Counted from the first letter of the stretch, positions 1 through 12,470 are shown. The stretch is DNA of 64,000 nt from Apis mellifera (GCF_003254395.2 NC_037639.1:9972501-10036500); one strand, 5' to 3'. Notes: generated by a model from the sequence alone, not told the origin. Program-made: numbers and translations.

Positions 1-2094
1 ATATTTATATTCTTTGTACAAATGAACATTTTTATCATTTTGATTGACAATATTTGTAGAAAAACAAAAGACAGAGCAAATTATTAAATTTGATTATATC
101 AGTTTTATATTTATATAAATTTATTATAATAAATTAATATTCCAACATTGAAGATGGAAATTCTAATTTTAGACATATTAATTATATAATTTTATTACAT
201 TTATACATTGCATTTATTATATTATATAATGGTAATATTATCAATATTAAGGAAACCAATAGCATTTCTTCTTATTATGCAAGGGACATATATTATTACA
301 TAATATAGATTTCACATATCTATCGATTTTTCAAATACGTGTTGCTATTTAAAAGCATCGTATTTCGATTAAAAAATATTATAATCAAGATATGTCACAT
401 TCCCACAAATTCTGCAGGATCTTTTGTATATTTTTCGAGCTAACTTTATGGGAACAAGAGATCAGATGAAAGGGACAAGCTATGAAACTGGTTTATAAAA
501 CTGGATATATATGTACATAAATACATATGTAAAATAATACGCAGATGTTCGTATTACATGTGCATAATCTGAAAGAGGCAAGAATAGAACAGGATGTCGG
601 TCGATACATTCAGTCAAATGCAGACCGGGTGTTTCCTAACGTTTTTAATCTGCTTTCTCAGGCACATGGAAGCATTCCGGAACAATACTTTCTATAGCTG
701 CATACAGATTTAATATATAATTATATTGCTTTAATTAGTTGACTAGAAATGAGAACTGAATCTAATTAGACAATAAAGAGGAATATATATATACATATAC
801 TAATGGTCAATTAAAAAAATTTAGTTAGATAAGGTTAAGTTAGATATTTTGTAATTTTGTTACTATAATTTAGTAAAATTTGGTATAATTTAAATCATCG
901 TGAATTGAATATTGTGAATTTAATATTTATGCAATCACTAGGTCATCGAATATATTTAGAAATAAGTATAACTATAGCTAAGGATCAACGTCTTTATATG
1001 TCTTGATACAGTTTATAGTATTTCTAAATCTTGTTTTCAGAGATCTATGTTTCTAAATTATGTTTATCAATCGTTGTATGGATGATCTAGTTTTTTAGCA
1101 AACATCAAGATTGTACGTGATTATGTACTATTTATTACAAATTTGAATAAATTTTATTTCTGTTACTAAAAATGATTAAAAATAATAAAGAAAAAAAAAC
1201 AATTAAAAACAGAAAAATAAAATTTTTTTAATTTTTATAAAATTGCTGTTTTAATTAGTTGAATTTATGTTTTTTAATATATATGTATTATATTAATTCA
1301 AGTTTGAAAAATGGAATATGATTAGATTAATAAAATTCTAAAAGTCTTTATGAACTATTATTAATTCGAATTATTATTATTATTATTATTACAATAATTT
1401 TTAAGTTGTGATGCGATATTCTAGTACTATTATAGTCATTATATTCTGATTATATGTATATGATTATGAATATATTGCTTAAATTTGTTTAAATTATCAA
1501 TGCTGAAATTATTGAAAAACTAGAATAGTTTTAAATAGAATTTGCTTTCATTTCATTAAAAATATTTCATTTTTATAAATATTATTATTATTTAGGAAAA
1601 TATCTAACTTCAATTGATTTTAATTATAATATATTTTTCGTTTACAAACAAATAAATTTTTTAATTAGTAATAGAGAATTCTTATAAAATAATTTAAATA
1701 TATACCATTTCCTTATATATTTTTATATTATTAATAAATATAAAATAATTAAAGTCATTATCTTACTTATTTCATACGCATATTTATATATATATATTAC
1801 ATGAAATAGATAATATGAAAGTTATATTTATGTAATCAGATAAAGAAATATATATTATATAATCAGATAATAAAATGTATAATTAATATGAAATTTGTTT
1901 TAGTATAAATAGAAAAAAGAAATATAACATGAAATAAATGAGATACAAAGATACGTGCCATCTTGTAGCATGCAGCGACATCTGTGGTGGCGTCATTAAC
2001 TATTTCGAATATCATGGAAGCAAAGATGGAAGACTATTATTGACTATCGATAATGTATTATCATACCTTAACGATCATTAAACAGCTTCTCTAT
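1..2094. other. AT-rich gene-poor stretch
   Basis: No coding region is supported here. The sequence is very AT-rich with short A/T runs and a small TTA-type microsatellite near 1370-1391. A slightly more GC-rich patch at about 540-700 contains acceptor-like pyrimidine tracts on both strands, but no open frame could be joined to a neighbour. The part nearest 2094 is probably the 3' UTR and flank of the minus-strand aquaporin. Confidence 0.6.
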
Positions 2095-2656
2095 TTATCC
2101 TAAATTTTCTTCGAGATTTTCCTCTTTTTTATTGATTTTTTCACTATAATTTGCGTCATCATTAATTGCTTTTAATTCTATAAATTCGAGACATTCATTT
2201 CTGTTCTCTTTCTTCTCCGCAAAAAGATATACATAAATATATGTTCCAAGAAAAGCTCCAGCACACGGCCCGAACCAGTAAATCTGGATAAAATTTTTAT
2301 GGAAAAAGAAAAAAATTATTATCGTTATGTAATCTAATCACAGTGGATCAATATTTACACTACTCTTTTCTTTAAATCTATTGGGTAACATCTCTAAATC
2401 GATAAGGTTAATAAGAGAAACGTAAGTGCGGAAACTTATTTCTTATCACATTGATGAAGGCTAAGCTTGAAGATGTAGAGATTATATGAAATATAATATG
2501 TTAGAAAGACTTGTATAAATCTCTAAACGAGCAAATAAATTATGTTTATTTATGTTTTTGAGAATTAAGCTCACCCATTGATTCGTCCAATTCCCGTTCC
2601 AAAAAGCTGGGCCGAAAGTACGCGCAGGATTCATACTACAGCCGGTATAAGGACTC

Positions 2657-2687
<31 letters not shown>

Positions 2688-3811
2688 TTCCTACTTTTCT
2701 TCTAATTATGATGATTTTTTTTAGGCTATTATATTTTAATTCAAATTGTGTACTGCTGCAAGTGAAACTCCAACAACAGAGAAACCGAATCTGATTGCTG
2801 TAGAATCTGTGGTATGGGCGCATCTTGGATCCCAAGTGGCGCATGCTGCGCAAAGTATAAAGGATGTGCAAAGAATTTCGACTATAATAGCCTGCGTGAT
2901 ACTGATTCCAGGATGCACAACGGTTACGCAATGTCCAATTGTCACGTTTGAACGTCCATCGTTGAGCAATTCGGATGGAGTTATCGTCTGTTAAAATTTC
3001 AATTAAATGTTCAATATAATATCTAACATTTATACTAATGATATACTTGTGATCGGTTTATCATAAAATTCTGTCAAACACATATAAGTGATTTTCATTT
3101 TTTAACCACACAAAATATTTTAATTGTAAATAATAAAGAATAAGTATTAATGTAATATTTAATTTTTCTATTTAGTGCATTTTATATATGCGTAGGTGAA
3201 AAAGTGTCGTATATCCAATAACACAAGGAACGAAGGACAAGTAATGAAGTGCATAACATAATGAATTAAAAATTTACCATTAATAGTCCATATCCAATAG
3301 TTGCTCCAATGAATTGCGCGATTGCATAAAGGATTCCTGTAGGGATAGTTTTAATTCCTAGAATAACCGCTCCTATCGTGACAGCGGGATTTAAATGTGC
3401 ACCACTTATGTGTCCCAACATCTGTGTTAATAAAAATTTTCTATTGCTATATATTATTACGGTAATATATAATGAGAATATCATAATCTGTCACTTTTTT
3501 TTCCCTTTAAAATCTGATACATATTTACCATAATCAGAAGATTGACAGTCATACCAAACGCCATGGACGTTTGTAATGGTGGCGGTAATATCGGTCCCAT
3601 TGTTCCAATAGAACCCATACAACCAATGAACAGAAGAATCCCAGTACCTATCACCTCGGCTATAAACATAGTCATTGTGCCCTTTTCTATCGTCCATGCC
3701 GATTCTGAAAACGTAAAAGATGTTTAAATTTTTTCGTTATGTCCCGAATAATACCTATAAAATGTTTATAAACTCATTTTGGGAATTTTTACTTTGATTG
3801 TCGTTCTCCAT
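2095..3811 (-). CDS. Aquaporin, entomoglyceroporin-like, six coding exons
   Basis: This is a membrane channel of the MIP family, predicted at 280 aa. Exons in transcript order are 3793-3811, 3529-3704, 3278-3421, 2754-2987, 2575-2655 and 2095-2283. All junctions are GT-AG and the total is 843 bp. It shows both pore motifs: HLNPAV in exon 3 and SMNPAR at the exon 5 start. Aligned to AQP1, the aromatic/arginine filter is Phe in exon 2 (AFGMTV), Ser in place of His180 at the end of exon 4 (VSLAA), Cys before the second NPA, and Arg after it. Loss of that His is the hallmark of insect entomoglyceroporins, which pass glycerol and urea as well as water, so transport of small polyols is inferred. 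The start at 3811 gives a short acidic N-terminus; a further 5' non-coding exon is possible. The gene diverges from OR1. Confidence 0.9.
2658..2688. repeat. Poly-A and (AT)n microsatellite in an aquaporin intron
   Basis: An A-run followed by alternating AT lies just upstream (in minus-strand sense) of the exon carrying the second NPA motif. It supplies part of that acceptor's T-rich tract. Confidence 0.8.
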
Positions 3812-4501
3812 GGTACACGATGAAGGTTTAACTAATAGCTACCGTAACGGTACTGTAATCAATACTCGAATTACGACAATACTAATCATAGGTGGCTATC
3901 ATGCTTTCGCAACACAGTTAAAAAAAGAAATTGTCTTATCTTACGAGTGTCAATTGATAATTGCATTCTTCGAATCAGTGCTCGATTGAAAATTGCAGTT
4001 CAAGAGGATTAACTAACAACAAAAAATTTTGTTTCTATTTATCAAAGTTATATAAAAGTTACAATATTGCTCGTGGCAAAATGACTCATAAGTGTTAGCT
4101 CATGTCGAAAGAAAGCACTACTGCCCCTACCCTGCAGATAATTTTCTTCTTCCCTGCAAGAAGAAATATAAAAAAACATAAATTGATCAAATTGAGTTGA
4201 GAAAATGTTGCAACAAAATCGCAGGGACGTTATAAGAAAATGATCAAAATACAGGTAAACTTCGAATCGCGATTTATTTATGCAAGATACAAGTGATACG
4301 ATCTTGCTTCAAAGTGGACAGTAAATCGTAGCTTGTACTGCACTTCCGGTCAGTAAGTATTTCATTTGATGCCTGATAATACAGTTTTCACGCGAAATAA
4401 ATTGTTCGAATCTTTGAATTTTCTTTTTTTTCCGAAAAAAATTTTCCCATTAAATTTTCACGAAATAATAACAGTTGCTGACCAATGGTTTTGGCTTTCC
4501 A
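3812..4501. other. Divergent spacer between aquaporin and OR1
   Basis: The region holds the 5' flank of the aquaporin on the left and the OR1 5' flank on the right. No coding frame is convincing. Much of it recurs in decayed form at about 7480-7866 upstream of OR2, including the stretch around 4261-4350 (matching about 7620-7710), so it was duplicated together with OR1. Confidence 0.6.
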
Positions 4502-4514
4502 CGCAAGCGCCAAT
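4502..4514 (+). promoter_or_regulatory. OR upstream GC box (A-type variant)
   Basis: CGCAAGCGCCAAT lies 141 bp upstream of the OR1 ATG. It differs from the common box (CGCAAGCGCAATG) by one extra C, and OR2 shares that change. The assignment rests on recurrence upstream of every OR in the window. Confidence 0.65.
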
Positions 4515-4642
4515 GGCCGCCCAACGCCATTCGCTTTTCGCAGTCGTTCGCGATCACTTAAAAAGAGTTTTCCATCGAGCAGGTTTTCCATCGTGCACAG
4601 GAGAATCAGAAAATCGTGTTATCGAACGATACGGGCTAGGAG

Positions 4643-6447
4643 ATGGAAAATACCACGAATTATCGTAACATTCATTACAAATCGGACGCAGAATACACAG
4701 TACACGTCGCCAAGACATTATTGACACTGATCGGAATCTGGCCTAGGAGGAACACGTTCATAGATAACGTAAAATTTTACGTTCAGATAGGAATTGTCTT
4801 CTTTCTCATGTGTTTCCTCTTACTACCGCACGTGATCTATACTTACTTCGATTGCGAAAATCTGACCAAATACATGAAAGTGATTGCCGCACAGATTTTC
4901 AGCCTTTTGGCGATCATTAAATTTTGGACGATTATCATTAACAGAGAGGAGATCCGATTTTGGTTGATGGAGATGGAGATACAATACAGAGACGTGGAAT
5001 GCGAAGAAGATCGGTTGGTAATGATGAACACTGCAAAGATAGGCCGATTCTTCACAATCGTGTATTTGAGCCTTAGTTATACCGGCGCTTTGCCCTATCA
5101 CATTATCTTGCCCCTGATATCGGAAAGGATCGTCAAGGAGGACAACACGACTCAGATACCATTGCCTTATTTGAGCGACTACGTTTTCTTCGTAATCGAG
5201 GATTCGCCGATTTACGAGATGACTTTCGTATTGCAAATATTCATCAGCAGTATTATTTTGTCCACGAATTGTGGCACTTACAGCTTGATCGCCTCTATAA
5301 CCATGCACTGCTGCGGTCTGTTCGAGGTCACCAATAGAAAGATCAAGACGCTTTGCAAGTGGAATAATCGGGATTTGCATGATCGTGTTATCGACATCGT
5401 TCAATCACATCTGAAAGCAATCGAGTAAGTATATATTATGTTGTACATAATATTTGATTAAAAAAAATATAATTATCAGTTATACATTATGTTGTACATA
5501 ATATTTGATTAAAAAAATATAATTATCAGTTTATGTTTACTAGTTTAATAGAGCGATATGGTTTGCTCATTGGCTATTTGTTTAATTTTATGTAATAACG
5601 TTTTTTTATAAAATTTTTTATAAATACTTATCGTTCTTACGTTTATACACGATCCTCCTATTTTTTTTTTTTAAATTTTGTCATCAGGATTCTGCTTTTT
5701 CACGTGTGATAAATTATTTCGTCGATTCGATTGGCTATTGATTTTTATATGCTTTTATTTCGTGATAAAAAATCAATTTTAGATACTCTGCACGGGTTGG
5801 AGAATCACTGAGCATCGTGTTTTTATCGGAAATGCTTGGCTGCACCATCATAATATGTTTCTTAGAATTTGGTGTAATTATGGTATAACAAAAATAGTAT
5901 TTAATTAAAAAAGTAGAAAAAAAAAGGAAAGAAATGAATCAAGAAAATTAAAAATATTTTTAGGAATTGGAAGATCACAAAACATTGAGCACAGTAACGT
6001 ACTTTGTTTTAATGACGTCCATTTTTGTAAATGTGTTCATAATATCGTTTATTGGTGATCGTCTCAAACAAGAGGTATATTTTCTCATACAATTATTCTG
6101 TCGTCGAATAAATTTAAGTTAATTTTTATTTTTCTTGAAATATAATTTCATATTAAAAAGAGTGAGAGAATAAGAGAAACATCATATTTCATACCATGGT
6201 ACGATTTTCCAACGGAAGTGGCGAAAAATATAAAGACAATCATACTTAGAGCCAGTCGACCATCAAGTCTGTCTGGGGCCAAGATATTGGATCTTTCTCT
6301 TCAAGCATTTTGCGATGTAAATCTTAATATATATTATTATATTTTTTTTATTCATTGTTGCAAAAATTCTTGAAAATGAAAAAATTATTGTAGGTTTGCA
6401 AAACTTCGGCAGCCTACTTTAATTTTCTGCGTGCAATGACGGTATAA
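4643..6447 (+). CDS. OR1: odorant receptor, subfamily A
   Basis: Seven-transmembrane insect odorant receptor (7tm_6 family), 400 aa. Such receptors pair with Orco to form an odour-gated cation channel in olfactory neuron dendrites, with the N-terminus inside. Exons are 4643-5424, 5783-5882, 5964-6074, 6161-6316 and 6394-6447; intron phases are 2,0,0,0. Likely membrane segments are residues 47-67, 78-100, 133-159 and 192-224, with three more in exons 2-5. A sequon (DNTT, Asn168) lies in the second extracellular loop. The exon 4 acceptor (AAAAAG/AGT) has a poor pyrimidine tract but is shared with OR2. The C-terminal region reads SRPSSLSGAK, unlike the SNYPVKLTAAK type of most array members. The ligand is unknown. 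The ATG is the first in frame and aligns with OR2. Confidence 0.92.
5432..5530 (+). repeat. Two-copy direct repeat in OR1 intron 1
   Basis: Two adjacent copies of about 49-50 bp (5432-5480 and 5481-5530) differ by one inserted base and by A-run length. OR2 intron 1 shows no such doubling, so the repeat arose after the OR1/OR2 split. Confidence 0.9.
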
Positions 6448-6888
6448 AAAGTTCACATAAAAGGGATTCCAAAGGTTTTGAAAAAGTTGATAAATGAATG
6501 AAATGATTAAGAGTAAGTATAAATGTAATGCACATAATGTAATTGTTTACTTTGGATAGAGAAAAATAAGGAAATGTTTTGAGAATGGTAATAAATGTCT
6601 TGCTTATCTTTCTTTCATTTTTATCACTATTTTCATTTTATTGAAACGCAATTGTTTATATAACATGTTATATTTATCGTATCTTTTTTGACTGCAGTTC
6701 TTTTATTTATTTTTGGAAAAGAAGAAGAAAAATAACAATTAGTAATTCTGTAAAGTTATACAATAAATATTATACAATTGAATTATTATCAAATTTTATG
6801 ATAACTGAACTCTTTTAAATACTTAAATCTCTTAATAAAAATTGATCCTATAAATATTTCAATATATATTTTCTCAAAAAACTGTTTC

Positions 6889-7406
6889 GTTAAAATTTCA
6901 ATCAAGTTTTTAATATAATATCTAACACGTTACATTTATGTACATTTCAACATTTATGTAACGTATTCAGTTTATCACAAAAGACTGATATCAAATACAA
7001 CATGTAACAATGTGATAATTTTTCACTTTTTCATCACACAATAATTTACACAAAATATTTTAACTATAAGTTAATACAAATATTACATAGTAGGTAATAA
7101 TTTTCCTATTTAATGTATTTTATATATACATAAATAACAATAATAATTACATAAATAAAAAAGTAATAAATCATGTAGAAATTTGGACAAGCAGAAATAA
7201 AGTGCAAAGATTGTCTTTATATTTTACTATCGTAACATATAATAATTTAATTAAAAAAAGAAATTCATACCTTTTACAATTCATATTGAATAGTAGCATC
7301 GATGGTTTCCATGAATGATATTCTGCAATGATGCTTTTAATTCCTTATGTAGATAATATATTTTACGTAATAAAATGTGCATTTGCATATCCCATCTGTG
7401 GTAACA
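6889..7406 (-). pseudogene. Broken partial copy of the aquaporin
   Basis: This stretch aligns in order with aquaporin sequence at about 2990-3426: intron 3, then exon 3 on the minus strand. Anchors are the intron block at 6889-6940 (matching 2990-3032), GGACAAG plus AAGTGCA near 7188-7203 (matching about 3236-3251), TTTTAATTCCT near 7335 (matching 3349), and AAATGTGCA with CATCTGTG at 7373-7400 (matching 3393-3426). The exon 3 frame, including its NPA motif, is destroyed, and exons 2 and 1 are not recognisable. It marks a tandem duplication that carried the 5' part of the aquaporin along with an A-type OR. Confidence 0.75.
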
Positions 7407-7866
7407 TTCTATTATTACAATAAATACAAACATGTGACAATATTATAATTTGCTCTTTGTGATTTATTTTTATTTTTCAAAATGTGACGTGTACTTATCA
7501 TAAAAAAAGAAACCAATAAGAGGAAACATAAAAGAAAAAAGAAATTGCTCGAATTACACACAAAAAAAGAAAGAAAAAAATAGCATGGATATTATAGAAA
7601 ATGATGAAAATACGAGAAAACTTTGAATCACGATTTATTCATGCGGAAAAAATGTACGATCTTACCTCAAAATGGACGTAAATCGCAACATGTGCACTTA
7701 CTACTTTCGTAGAAATAAGTTCTATTGATAACAACACAGCTCGTACACCGTATCGAACAAATTGCTAGAATCTTTGAATCTTCTTTTGAAAAATTTTCTA
7801 TTAAATTTTGATGAGACGGTAACAACTTGTCCGTCGATCGGTTCTTTTTACCTAGCCTTTTTTCCA
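7407..7866. other. Duplicated A-type OR 5' flank
   Basis: Spacer between the aquaporin relic and the OR2 promoter box. The part from about 7480 aligns loosely with 4140-4501 upstream of OR1. No gene is visible. Confidence 0.6.
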
Positions 7867-7879
7867 CGCAAGCGCCAAT
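7867..7879 (+). promoter_or_regulatory. OR upstream GC box (A-type variant)
   Basis: CGCAAGCGCCAAT, identical to the OR1 box, lies 109 bp upstream of the OR2 ATG. Confidence 0.65.
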
Positions 7880-7975
7880 GGACACCATACGCCATTGTTT
7901 CTCTGTAGTCGTTCTCAATCGTTCAAAGAGTTTTCTACCGTGGATTGGAAAAATCTATTTTTATCATCAGACAAT

Positions 7976-9775
7976 ATGAGCGTAAAAACAGCGAGAAACA
8001 TAAGAGATTATCATAACATTCATTACAAATCGGATGCCGAGTACACGGTACGCGTGGCTAAAATATTATTGACAATGGTCGGAATCTGGCCAAGGAGGAA
8101 CACGTTTTCAAACAACGTTAAATTTTACGTTCAGACAACAATAGTCTTTTTCCTCATGTGTTTCCTCTTATTGCCACACGTGATCTATACTTACTTCGAT
8201 TGCGAAAATCTGACCAAATACATGAAGGTGATAGCCGCCCAGGTTTTCAGCCTTTTGGCGATCATCAAGATCTGGACGATTCTGATTAACAGAAATGAGA
8301 TCAGATTTTGCTTGATGGAGATGGAGGTACAGTACAGAGACGTGGAATGCGAAGAGGATCGGTTGGTGATGATGAACACCGCGAAAATCGGCCGAATCTT
8401 CACAATCGTGTATCTGTTCCTCGGTTACGGAGGTGCCTTGCCCTATCACGTTATTTTGCCCCTCATATCAGAGAGGATCGTCAAAGCGGACAACAGTACT
8501 CAGATACCTTTGCCATACTTGAGCGATTACGTTTTCTTTGTCATCGAAGACTCGCCAACTTACGAGATAACTTTCGTCGTGCAAATGTTCACCAGTTTCC
8601 TAATAATGTCTTTGAATTATGGGATCTACAGCTTGATCGCCTCTATAACGATGCACTGCTGCGGTCTGTTCGAGGTCACCAACAGAAGGATCGAGACGAT
8701 TTTAAAAAACCGAGATTTGCGTGGCCGCATCGCTGACATTATTCAGTCTCATCTGAAAGCAATCGAGTAAGATTATATTATATTATACGTGTCTGACGTT
8801 TATCTATTTAACAGAATAATGATTTATTCATCTGTCTGTTTAGTGTGATTGTATTTTTTATACAAATTTTTTATACAAGTATTTTTTATTATTTTTATAT
8901 CTATACGTAACTCTTCTTTTTCTCGAGTAAAAACTTCTGTCATCAGGATCCTGTTTTTATGGACTCTGATGATGTCATATATGTGAAGAAGAATTACGTC
9001 GGTTAGACGTCAAATCTTTGGCATTGGCTCTAAATTGTTTATTTAAAAATAAGATTTTTATAATTATAAATTTAAATTTTTGTTCTCCCAATTTTATTGC
9101 ATATACGAATAAATTTTAGATATTCTGCACTGGTTGGAAAATCACTGAGCATCGTATTTTTGTCGGAAATGCTTGGTTGTACCATCATAATATGTTTCTT
9201 AGAATTTGGAGTGATTGTGGTATAACAAAAAATTATATATAATCAAAAAAAAAAAAGAAAAAAAAAGAAATAAATGAATAAATATTTTTTTTAGGAATGG
9301 GAAGATCATAAAACATTCAGTATGGTAACATATTTTGTTTTAGTGACGTCAATGTTTGTAAATGTTTTCATATTATCATTCATTGGTGATCGTCTCAAAC
9401 AAGAGGTACATTTTTTTATACAATTTTTTTATTTATATATTAAATTGCATTCTTCTTAAAATATCATTTTATGTATCGAGAAGAGTGAAAGAATAGGACA
9501 AACATCATATTTCCTACCATGGTACGAGTTTCCGACAGAAATAGCGAAAAATATAAGGATAATCATACTTAGAGCTAGTCGACCATCAAGCCTGTCTGGT
9601 GCCAAGATGTTAGATCTTTCGCTTCGAGTATTTTGTGATGTAAATTTCATTGTATTTCTCACATTACATTATTTTCAACGTATTGTTGTAAAAATTCTTG
9701 AAAACGAAAAAATTATTGTAGGTTTTTAAAACTTCAGCAGCATATCTAAATTTTCTGCGAACAATGACAGTATAA
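7976..9775 (+). CDS. OR2: odorant receptor, subfamily A
   Basis: Intact paralogue of OR1, 403 aa. Exons are 7976-8766, 9120-9219, 9295-9405, 9484-9639 and 9722-9775. The frame is open upstream to 7895, but the ATG at 7976 aligns best with the OR1 start. The chosen start gives MSVKTARNIRDYHNIHYKSD. Extracellular-loop sequon: DNST. Both A genes end in MTV after exon 5. The exon 4 acceptor again lacks a good pyrimidine tract; an alternative acceptor 3 bp upstream would add one Lys. Compared with OR1, most substitutions lie in the segment after the extracellular loop (YEITFVVQMFTSFLIMSLNYG), which could change ligand range; this is inference. Confidence 0.92.
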
Positions 9776-10280
9776 AAATGAGGAAAAGAAGAATTTTTTA
9801 AACGTTTTTTAAAAAAAAGGTGATAAATAAATAAAATTGATTAAGTAAGTATTAATATAGAATACATAATTGTAATAAATTTTAATTATTTTGAATGAAG
9901 AGAAACAAGAAAATGTTTTAAGAATGCTAATAAATGTTTTTAGCTTGTAACATTTTTTTATTGAAACATAATTAGGAACATACCTATGTGTCTTATTGTA
10001 AATCTCTCTTCTAAAATTATTTTATAATTTGTAATTATTCACTGGAAACTTTATCCTTGGAAACTTTGACGATATAAAAATAACAAGTGTTTTCTGCAAT
10101 ATAATCAAAGAAATATCACAAGTGAAATATTATCAAATCTCACGATTGCTCAACACTTCATAATTAATTAAGTCTTTTATGTATAATCGTACAAATATTA
10201 TAATATTTTTTCAAAAAATATTTTCACGTAAAACAGATCTATACCATCTATGACCAGTAAACACAGGAAACTAATCTGGA
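9776..10280. other. OR2-OR3 spacer
   Basis: AT-rich spacer without a gene. The stretch at about 10020-10200 resembles other A-type 3' flanks (for example about 6720-6850 and 17600-17700), consistent with repeated A-then-B units. Confidence 0.55.
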
Positions 10281-10443
10281 TTGCGCATGCAAGACATAAG
10301 TTCATAATTTGCCATCGTTTTCTGCGCATCTGCCGATTCCTACATGAACCTAGACATATAATTTTATAACATTGTTGAAATAACTGCCATTTCTATTCCA
10401 TACTAAATTCTATATTATATATTTTATAAACGCACGCGCAATG
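10281..10443 (+). promoter_or_regulatory. Three-box upstream region of a B-type OR
   Basis: Three GC-rich boxes lie on the same strand: TTGCGCATGCAAG at 10281-10293, CTGCGCATCTGCCG around 10322-10335, and CGCACGCGCAATG at 10431-10443. The last is 68 bp before the OR3 ATG. All three recur with similar spacing upstream of OR4, OR5 and OR6 and in the orphan copy at 12471-12704. The two outer boxes resemble NRF1/Ewg-type palindromes. Confidence 0.65.
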
Positions 10444-10510
10444 TAAAGGATACAGTTATATCGCAAACATACAGTAATGTTCACGAGCTCTTAGTCTTTG
10501 GAAGGAAATA

Positions 10511-12008
10511 ATGGAAACAAAACATACGGAAAAAGACCTGAAGCAAGCGTTCTACGTACAAACGTTCCTGAAGATAATCGGTGCTTGGCCAATCGCTATC
10601 GAATCTTCTTTGGGCTCAAAAATACAAAAATGGTTCATAATTTCTTTCTATCTTTTCTTGCAAATATGTATCGTGGCTCCATGCATTTTGGACGTGTTCC
10701 TGAAAGAAAAGAATGGAAGCAGAAGGATAAATCTGTTTATGTTGCTCATCAGCACTTTGAATCAGGTGTTCAAGTACGTGATCACGTTGAACAGAGCGAA
10801 CGAGTTGAGGATAGCTATACACGAAATAAAAAAAGATTGGTTGACCGCCACGCCCGAAGATCGATTTATCTTTGTCATGAATTCGAGGATCGGTCAACGA
10901 ATAATGCTGATAATGGCTTTCATCATGTATATCAGTGGTCTCGGTTATCGAATGGTTCTTCCACTTTTGAAGGGGAAAATTGTCCTGCCGAATAACGTTA
11001 CTATAAGACTGCTTCCCTGTCCAACTTACTTTACTTTTTTTAACGAATTAGTTAGTCCATACTATGAGATGATCTTTATGCTGCAACTTTTGGCTAGATT
11101 TTTCATTTATACAGTTCTCAATAGCACGGTAGGGATTTCATTGATGCTCTCTCTCCATATGTGTAGTTTATTGAAGATTTTAACGAGGAAAATGGCCGAT
11201 CTTACGGATGGATCGATTATTAGCGAGAAAATTATGCAGCAGAGGATCGTGGATATTATCGAATATCAAACAAGAATCAAAAGGTAGACAAAAATTTGAA
11301 ATCTAACATCGGCCGATTGAAAAATGAGAAATGTCGAATGTGACGATATACATCGTGTTTTCATCGCTCTTTTTCAGATTTTTGAGTAACACAGAATTGA
11401 TCACGCAATATTTTTGTTTTTATGATATCGGTTGTAGCACGTGTCTTATATGTTTCATAGGATACAGCATTATTGTGGTTTGTATATAGCGAACAAAGAT
11501 GATAAAAGAAAATTGCAATATTTTTACGACGAACCAGTATCTTTTTTATTTCAGGAATGGGAAAATCATAATATTGCTAGTACAGTGATTTACTTCTCGG
11601 GATTAGTGACTTGCACTCTTATGATATATATAATCTGTTATATCGGTCAACTTCTCCTCGACGAAGTATAAATTGCATTATTATCGTTATTCATTTTAAC
11701 ACAAATTTGTTTTGAACATTCTTTTCAGAGCAATAATTTAGCACAAACATGTATTACTTTAAATTGGTATCGTTTTCCAAAAAAGAAGGCCCGATATTTG
11801 ATATTAATGATTATTATGTCCAATTACCCTATAAAATTAACGGCAGCTAAAGTGGTGGACGTATCTTTAACCACCTTCACCGATGTAAGTACGAAGAAAA
11901 TTATTATATAAATTTTTATCTTCAAATTTCGTACATTCTGCGAAATATATTTTCTAGGTGATGAAAGCGGCAGTGGGTTATTTAAATATGTTACGAGAAG
12001 TTATTTAA
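10511..12008 (+). CDS. OR3: odorant receptor, subfamily B
   Basis: Intact receptor of 396 aa. Exons are 10511-11283, 11378-11477, 11555-11665, 11729-11884 and 11958-12008. Likely membrane segments are residues 42-64, 75-95, 129-150 and 186-218 in exon 1. Sequon NNVT at Asn162 is followed by the conserved RLLPCP loop. The start METKHTEKDLKQ is shared with OR4. The exon 2 donor is GTTTGT, whereas OR4-6 have GTA at this site, so this intron may splice less efficiently. The coding frame itself is unbroken. It is the leftmost of four B genes and the most diverged of them at the exon 1 end. Confidence 0.9.
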
Positions 12009-12470
12009 TGTTACTGTTAACTTTCATGTTGTCACTTTTGAAATATTATATGTTTTGTGATATAGAAATATTTTCGATCACGTATAAAAAAACGATGTTT
12101 TGTCGATCACATTTTTTTCATATATTTAAATTATTATTGCAAATTATATAAATCTATCTCTTGCTCTTACCTTATATTAGATATTTTAAAAACAGTAATT
12201 ATAGCATTTTGTTTCTTCTTACATAAAGTTTTTTATAATTATTCACTGTAATCCTTTGAAACATTGAGAATATAAAAATAAACTGTTTTCTAAAATCATC
12301 ATCACAAATATTACGATATCACAATTGAATTATTATGTTATGTTCACTTAAATGTTCTTATTAATAGTATGATATAAATAATATTACAACTGTTATTCTT
12401 TTCAAAAAAAATTGCACGTAAAAGAAATCTATATCATCCGTAACAAGAAAATACGAAAAACTAACCTAGA
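12009..12470. other. Spacer after OR3
   Basis: AT-rich with no gene. The right part (about 12220-12470) resembles the distal 5' flank of B-type genes. Confidence 0.55.

Noticed and set aside
1..2094. Possible upstream gene or extra aquaporin exon in the GC-richer patch near 540-700
   Set aside because: Acceptor-like tracts exist on both strands, but no frame of useful length or resemblance could be joined, and the aquaporin already has a complete C-terminus and stop at 2095.
4823..5404. Minus-strand open frame of 193 codons opposite OR1 exon 1, with similar ones opposite OR2, OR5, OR6, OR15 and OR16
   Set aside because: They mirror well-supported plus-strand exons, recur only because the exons are paralogous, and show no family resemblance or splice signals of their own.
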